Origin: Paramyrothecium sp. XJ0827
Lineage: Eukaryota > Ascomycota > Sordariomycetes > Hypocreales > Stachybotryaceae
Reading direction: 5' to 3'
Length of the DNA stretch: 64,000 nucleotides
Assembly (NCBI GenBank): GCA_020881915.1
Contig: JAJFPB010000003.1
Span: 4,216,001-4,280,000 of the forward strand
Shown here: in pieces, positions 57,823 through 64,000 of the stretch
Layout of the letters: every line of letters begins with the position of its first letter
Numbering within the stretch: position 1 is the first letter of the stretch
The notes under the pieces: model-generated
What the model was told of the DNA's origin: nothing
Databases searched by the model: none
Seen by the model: only the letters and a program-made list of their open reading frames with translations
Program-made: the position numbers and the translations under genes

Positions 57823-59156
57823 ACGTCGACACTTTTTGCATTCTGCTAAAGCGATCAAAACTTGACAAAGCGTGCTGTGATCTTGAGGCCCAAACAAAAA
57901 ATGAAGGATATACGAGGGCCTGGGCGTGCGTACTACGGTATATCACCCATCACCCATACCACAATCCGCCCTGCCCTGTTCCGTGTTGAGAGGGGCATTT
58001 GTCGTTGTCGTCATGGAGAGAGGAGAACATAATCAGCGATTGGGAAATGGTGCAAAGATGTTGTTACACATGCGCTTGCCGCAAAGAGCTTGGGAGGCTG
58101 TCTGCTGTTGGGTATACCTGTGGCACCACGACTTGATATTTCCACTAGAAATTCATCTCATATTTGTTACATGATTTCGCGACGTTGTGACACTACGTGG
58201 ACGATGATGCGCTCGGTATGTTGAGCCGTACCTGCTTGTAGGGTCCTCAAGGCCAGGCAATTCATCTGGTGTCCGACGCCACCTGAGCTTCCAAAGAACC
58301 GTGGCAAGCAAATAAAGCCAAGCCGGGTAGTGTTGCTATACTCCAGGATATGACTGATATAGCCTCCCAGGCATTTCCAATCTAGGAAATTGCCGGCCTT
58401 CCTTTCTGGCCGGCCCCAAATGGAGCAACGGTAACCCGTGGTGCTACCAATTTCCCCAGCCGCCCTGGGCAGACAAGCCACACGCAACCACCACGCACCC
58501 ATCTCCCTCGCTCCGTTGCCGTGTTCGGGTAGTGCGGCGCGGCAGCTCACACTCCAACCGTCGGAACTCCAGACAAGAAGTCGTCATCAAATAGTTGGAG
58601 TGGTGGGCTCCGGATCGTCAACTGGAGACGGCATCTGTCTGCAACTCGGCCAGTTACCGCCGGCCACAACATCACGAGGCAGGGTTTCTATCCAATCCTA
58701 CGAGTCTGCCACAGTCACAGCATAAATGATACTTGCTTCATTGAAGAAAATATTGGTTTCGTAATTTTAAATATTGGCGCGTAGTGCTACCTTGATGCGT
58801 CGTCCTGAGATTAACCAAGCCCACCCTCCCAACGAAAAAATGACACCCTCGAAACACCAATAACACCGGGGAAACCAGAATGTCTAAATTGGGAAAGCCA
58901 TGGCATGTCCCGCGTCCTTTTGCTTTTCGAAGTGTCTGGCCAGAGTAATTAATCTGGGCAGAAGCAGCTGTCGCATCAAATATGTATTCGCCCTCCCATG
59001 TAAAAAATGGATATAGAAGAATGGTTCAAACGAAAAAACAGGGGTATTAAAGTCGTCGTCGTCGCAAGCTCGTGACGTGGCTGCGTGAGCATGTCCGTAG
59101 CAAATACGTTCTCCAAATGCCTTCTAGGTAGTACTCGATCCTCCTCGAATGGTTGC
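57823..59156. other. Convergent intergenic region, no gene seen
   Basis: The 3' flanks of SLT2 and the DUF3455 gene. No coding content or RNA gene recognised. Confidence 0.5.
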
Positions 59157-60003
59157 TCAGCCGTAGAACCAGTAGGTCGCAGTGTAGCTGACGCTGTCGG
59201 CACCGGCTCCGCTCGAGCAGCCGTGTGAGACGCCGCCAGCAGTCAGGACGCGGTACAGGTACCCGGCTCCGGTAGAGCCGGCGAGCGGGCCAAGGTAGAG
59301 CCAGCCAACAGTGCCAGTGTCCTCGGGACCGCGGTCGGCACCAGCAGGCGCGTCGATGCCATCCTTCTTCTCAGCCACGTAGTTGATGCCGGTCTTGCCT
59401 GTGTTGCCAGTGTTCTTCTTAACCACAAAGGCAGGCTTGCCCTGGGCGGTGAAGAAGTGGTGGCCCGCGAATGGGATGGGAGCCAGGCCTTTGAGCTTGA
59501 GGGGAGCGTCGCGGGGGAAGGGCTTGGTGGCCGATGCAGGCTTGGAGCCGGCGATGCGGTCGTCAGTGACTGGCCCAAAGTTGAGAGGCACGTCGTGGTT
59601 CCATAACGCCGTAGTTGTGAGAGCGTTGAACGATTCGAGGGAAAGGGACTTCGGGCTCTGGCCTGGGTAGAGCGAGGTCACGTCGTAGAGCATAGCCAGA
59701 GCTCCAGTTGCTACAGGCTTGGCGCCAGCTTCGGAGCTGCATGTGTAGTTCTGAATGCCAAAACCCAACACAATGGCCTTGAGTTGAGTGCCAGCAGGAG
59801 GAGATTCGAGTTCCCTGGCTACAGCAATACGTTAACGTGTGTCCAACAATTGTATGCTTCAGCCATGACTTACCTCCACCAGTGATGGGCAAAACTGGCT
59901 GGGGCCTTGTAGGAGGGCAACCAGCACCGGGAGGCTTGGGTGGCAGAGGCGTGGCCACGGCCAGAGCCGCAGAGGCGATCAGGAAGAAGGTCTTGGTGAG
60001 CAT
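59157..60003 (-). CDS. Secreted DUF3455-family protein
   Basis: A 263-aa protein from exons 60003..59874 and 59818..59157. Residues 1-17 or so are a signal peptide (KTFFLIASAALAVA), followed by a Pro-rich segment (TPLPPKPPGAGCPPTRP). The DUF3455 domain starts at about 50: ESPPAGTQLKAIVLGFGIQNYTC, then LYDVTSLYP, HYFF-like HHFFTAQGKPAF, and near the end VGWLYLGPL, GYLYRVLTAGG and the closing YTATYWFYG. Fungal members are often labelled malate dehydrogenase in databases without any resemblance to that enzyme; the role is unknown. A TATA-like TTATAAG sits about 90 bp before the ATG. Confidence 0.83.
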
Positions 60004-63000
60004 GGTGATGTAATGTATGATCGATGATGTTGAAAGACCGCTGGAGCTTGAATGATAGCTCTCTCGAAATTGAAGCAGATCGACAGGCGACTTATAAGAA
60101 CAAACCGAGCCGGCAGCGGCAACGCTAACACACGCGACAAGAATAGAACAAGAGGCGAAATGACCAGTGAGATGGTGTGCTGTACCCGCCTCGGCGCTTA
60201 GAAGCTGGGCGGCGGCTTGCAGTAGTGCCAAGTCAAGTATTTTCTTGCTTTCCAGAAGCAGAAGTAAAAAATATTACGTGGAAAGTGGAACCACGAAGGA
60301 GAATGAAGAGAAGCAGATGAAGGAGAATGCGAAGTAGAGACTTGTGATTGTGATGCTGTCTTCTCATCACTTACAATGCGGCGGAAGGCATGTCTTTTAT
60401 GCTCATCTGCCTCATGGCGAAGGTTAGCTGATCGCTCGGGCATGTTTCCCCCAGCATCCCAAGAGAGCGTAGTACGGAGTAGCTACCTCGAGGGGAAGAC
60501 GGGTAGGTTGGGACTCCGTGCAACCCCGGTAAGGACCCTTGCAATATAGAATGCAACGCCATGCCGGGATGCAGGAGCCCTTGATCGAAGAACGAGCGTG
60601 AGCCTGCGTCCTTTTGGAGGTAGGAGTGGGTAGCCTTGGGATGCAGCATGCAAGCCTCGCCGTCGCCTGGCCGCTTCAACGCGACCCTAGCGCCTCCGTG
60701 TAGTGGATGCGCTCGTCTCGCGATGTGGGAGGACGGGAAGAGAAAGCCAGGCTAGCCTTGCCTCTTCGAGCAGGTTGGTATTCTTCGGTACGAGAGAGGG
60801 AGGTAGCTGAGCCGCGGCAGAGGAGCCCGCTCAGCCAGAGCTTGCACGGGCCTAAGAGAGGTTGGGGACGAACGGTGGCTGTTTAGAAGCTCAGCCTGTA
60901 TGAGAGGCCGGTGTGGCATTCGCGAAGTGATCGCCAAATGCCGTGGAAGGCTGATAATGTTTTGTTACCTTTTTCCCTCTTGGCAAATTTGCTCTATCCC
61001 GTTGTACACATTGACTCATTCACCGCTGCCGTTTGGGTGTATTCTCAAGGCTTGGAGCCGGAATCTCGCATATCTCAACAATCAACAATGGCGATTCCGC
61101 ACGGGCAGCGTAGTGGCCCATGACAGGCAGACACACTACCATTATCTCCGTCTGGGCATCGCGCGGGGGTGGAGCTGGGAGCTGGGGGCTAGACCGAGCA
61201 CGGCTCGACGTTGGATGCCGGTTACTCCACCCGATGGGACGAGCACGAGCCAGACCCTTTCGTGTCCGTAATGCCAATTGCCCCTCTCCTTTGTGCCCGG
61301 ATTCCTTTTGAGAAACGGTGGCCAAGGAACTCGCTTGTTATTCCGCAGAGCTACGGGCGACGAACCAGGGTGGCATTGTGTTCTGCTCCCCAGTCAGGCG
61401 AGAACCCAATGCTCCATCCGAGGTGCGAGGGCAGGGATCTTTGAGAGCAAACGGGGCATTTGTTTCGACACCTGCACTCCTGGCCGATTGGCGTACAGCA
61501 GTGAGACAGTGTAATCGACAATGCTTTCAGCCTCCCTCTTTCTCTACTTCCCGTGCCCTCATGATCAAGCTTGGCAAGTATACGTATTTCTCCATAATCT
61601 TCTGGGAGTCAATCGGACAAGCCAACTGCTCGATTGACACAGTGAGCCGTCGTTGCATTCTGCTCAAGCGGAGAAAAGGCCCTTGTCCTCTGCTGTGGGA
61701 CGGGCGGCAAATGGACTTGGCGAGGCTTCTCCATCAACAAGTGCTTACTCTCCCGCCTCGGCCAAGGCTCGGAAAGAATACTATGACCGGCAGCATGGGT
61801 GTCGCGTCGCCGCAGGCGTTCGCCCATCTTCCATCCACCAACGGTTCCCTGAGATGATGGTCTTGTTGGCTCGCTCTCGACGTGCGTTAGCGTACCACAG
61901 GTTTCTAGAAACAAAGCCTGGCCAGCCACGTGAAGTTAGCGGCATCCCATGGATCATCTTTGAGCGCAGGCTGCTCCCTGATGCTGAAACAGCTGGCTGC
62001 ATTGCCCTGCGCTACCACGTTGCCCGGATGCTCTTTGCGCATTTTGGCAATGATCTGAGCGCAGGCTGAGATCTGTGCCTGTTGGTCCGGAGGGCCAGCT
62101 ACTTTCAAGGGATTATTTTCGCTTTGGTTCATGTAAGTGCTGGATACTGAAGTGAAGTGAATAATCAATTGGAAGGCCCCCAAAGCAATTGTTCTGGGAT
62201 AAGAGGCACGCAAGCCTAGCATGAGAGTCCTGCTGATAACTCAAGCAACGTTTGCTTCGGATACTCCCCGACGAACTCTCGGCCAATGTGTGTTTGTTGG
62301 TCGCCATTCATCAATTCGACGCAGACTTGAGACGAACACTAGCTATCAAGTGCAGAATTGTGGGAGTTGTTTCCCAGCCCTATCCCGCCCCCAAGGGGTC
62401 AAAGCAATGGTGAAACCGCGTTTCTTCCCCATGCCCACGGACCGGAAACATTGCGATGGTCCAGCCCACATTTCCATTCAAAAATCACCACGAGAGATGA
62501 GAAATCGCTTCATATCGGACAATAAGCAGTTTGATCCCCTGCATCATGTTTCGTCTCGAGAAACGGTTGGTTTCAGAAACAATTGTGCTCAGACTCGTCT
62601 AGGAAGCTTCATGGCTCAGAGTCAAGGTTTTGCATGCACGTGGCTCTTAGACAGCAAAGTTCAGATCTTCCGTATCGGTAGATAGGCAGAGTGCATCCCG
62701 TCTGCGTGTGGGCGCATTCCTGAAACCACTGATTTGGAGGGCTCAGGCAGCTTCGCATTTGAGTTAGCGATCTGGTGTCAGCCATTGCTCCTCATGTACG
62801 ATGGAGTGGTCCATAGAACAGACTGGCTTGTTCAATGGCCATTGTGCTTGCCCTGTAGGTGGACAACCTCATGCCGCTAGCCTACAAAGCCACAGCTGGC
62901 GAGCTTCCACTCACGCCCGCGACGGTTTGTCTTTAGTGCAGCGTACATTAGCTACCAGCCTGCATGGTGTAAACTGTGCATGCCGAACTACTTCACTTCC

Positions 63001-64000
63001 GTTCTAGTAGCAATGCGCTGCTGACCTCTGCAGTTGGTGCTTAGCTACCTTAGCGGCGCTTACGTCGGCTGCACCTCGAGCCAACTTCGAGATAGCCGCA
63101 CCCGCGTCAGCTGGCCTCGCATGTGGATGCGAATGATGCCGATACTTGAACGTCAAGTCACTGATCAGTGCATCGGGCTCATTCCTTCGCGTCTTGGCTT
63201 GCAAAGTCGGTCTGGTGTTGTGGGTGAGTGCATGAGATGCGCTACTAACCGCCGGCCAAAACGACGGCCAAGTCTCGCTTGAGCTCGGACGCACAGCACT
63301 GGCGCGGCTCTTACTTCGACACGGGACTGACTGCTTGGCAGCTGAGTGGAAACGGGAAGACAGTGTGCACAAAGCTCGGACTCGTAATACATGACATTGC
63401 GAGGCTCGCTTGTCCTCGCAGGTGAATGGTGTTGTACTTGTGAGGGAACTGTTGCCAACTCATGACCCGATGTAATCAGGTGGGACCAACGGAAAGCACA
63501 ACCGGCTGTTTCTTCTGCTTTCGATTCCAATGAATCTTTGAGAGCAATTGAACTACAAGATCGGAGCGAAAATAGATCCAATTCAGCCCTTTGTCTCAAG
63601 AGTCTTGGGAATTTCGTGTTATCCCATCGATAAACCTTGCAGAGCTAGACTTGCGGTCCGCCCCAAGTTGCTCACTCGTGAAGCTTTTCCGCGCTCAGCT
63701 TGGTGCTCCTTCGCCTGGGAAGCTGCAGGTGAGGCTGTGGCCTACCGCTCAGGTCAAGGTGTCCGGAGGAGGCTTTGAATCATGCTCCTCATTACATGCG
63801 GTTGGCTGCCGCTTTCTCGGTCGCTCCAACGTCAAGGCTCCGAACCAACAGGCAGCTACACGTCAGATAAAATGTCCGCAGACTCCATGACAGACAGCCC
63901 ATGCACGCCTGCCACGTATGCTCAGCGGCAAAATCCCAGTCCGCTGCAGCGTGCATGTGCCGAATGACTCTAAAGTTGGTGCATGCTGAAGGGTCGTAGC
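60004..64000. other. 4-kb stretch without a recognisable gene
   Basis: All frames are short (under 180 codons), on both strands, without domains, signal peptides or splice sites that would extend them. Base composition is balanced, with no sign of heavy RIP-like A/T drift and no terminal repeats. The first few hundred bases are the DUF3455 promoter. Confidence 0.5.
60092..60098 (-). promoter_or_regulatory. TATA-like box of the DUF3455 gene
   Basis: CTTATAAG-type word about 90 bp upstream of the DUF3455 ATG on the minus strand. Confidence 0.4.

Overview
The window is nuclear DNA of a filamentous ascomycete, most likely a Sordariomycete. The genes carry short introns (about 50-120 nt) with GTRAGT donors, CTAAC-type branch points and YAG acceptors. 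The gene set is typical Pezizomycotina: a Mgv1/Mps1-type MAP kinase, a MOB2-like protein, a PL20 glucuronan lyase and a DUF3455 secreted protein. I see no transposon, virus, CRISPR array, rRNA or convincing tRNA. Exon borders were chosen by hand so that reading frame and family motifs continue across each junction. I cannot name the species.

Layout: (1) 1-10 kb: the 5' part of a flavin amine oxidase (minus, runs off the left edge), a cytochrome b5-acyl-CoA dehydrogenase fusion (plus), a seven-knuckle GIS2/CNBP protein (minus) and the DNA-end resection factor SAE2/CtIP (plus). (2) 10-25 kb: UBP3-type deubiquitinase, QCR7, mitochondrial NAD+-type carrier, nuclear thiol peroxidase DOT5, complex I 21-kDa subunit, LTO1 and NAA10. 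(3) 25-36 kb: a decayed secreted-protein gene, a 726-aa low-complexity hypothetical protein, MOB2-like, eIF2B-beta (GCD7) and a PL20 lyase, all on the minus strand. (4) 36-49 kb: NEM1 phosphatase, a DUF1761 membrane protein, NHP2, QCR8 divergent from prohibitin PHB1, and REX3. (5) 49-64 kb: a LPL1/ROG1-like lipase, a UPS/MSF1 protein, the low-molecular-weight phosphatase LTP1, the SLT2 MAP kinase, a secreted DUF3455 protein, and a final 4 kb in which I see no gene.

The content is mostly housekeeping. One theme recurs: mitochondrial and lipid-handling functions. QCR7 and QCR8 are partners in complex III assembly and lie about 30 kb apart. The complex I 21-kDa subunit, the NAD+ carrier, prohibitin 1 and a PRELI/UPS protein are also present, together with NEM1 (lipin pathway) and a lipid-droplet-type lipase. 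No operon-like or secondary-metabolite cluster is evident. The least explained items are the 726-aa low-complexity protein, the broken secreted-protein gene at 25.7-26.2 kb, the DUF1761 protein, a recurring GGCAAGGTA/GGTACC promoter motif, and the empty 60-64 kb stretch.
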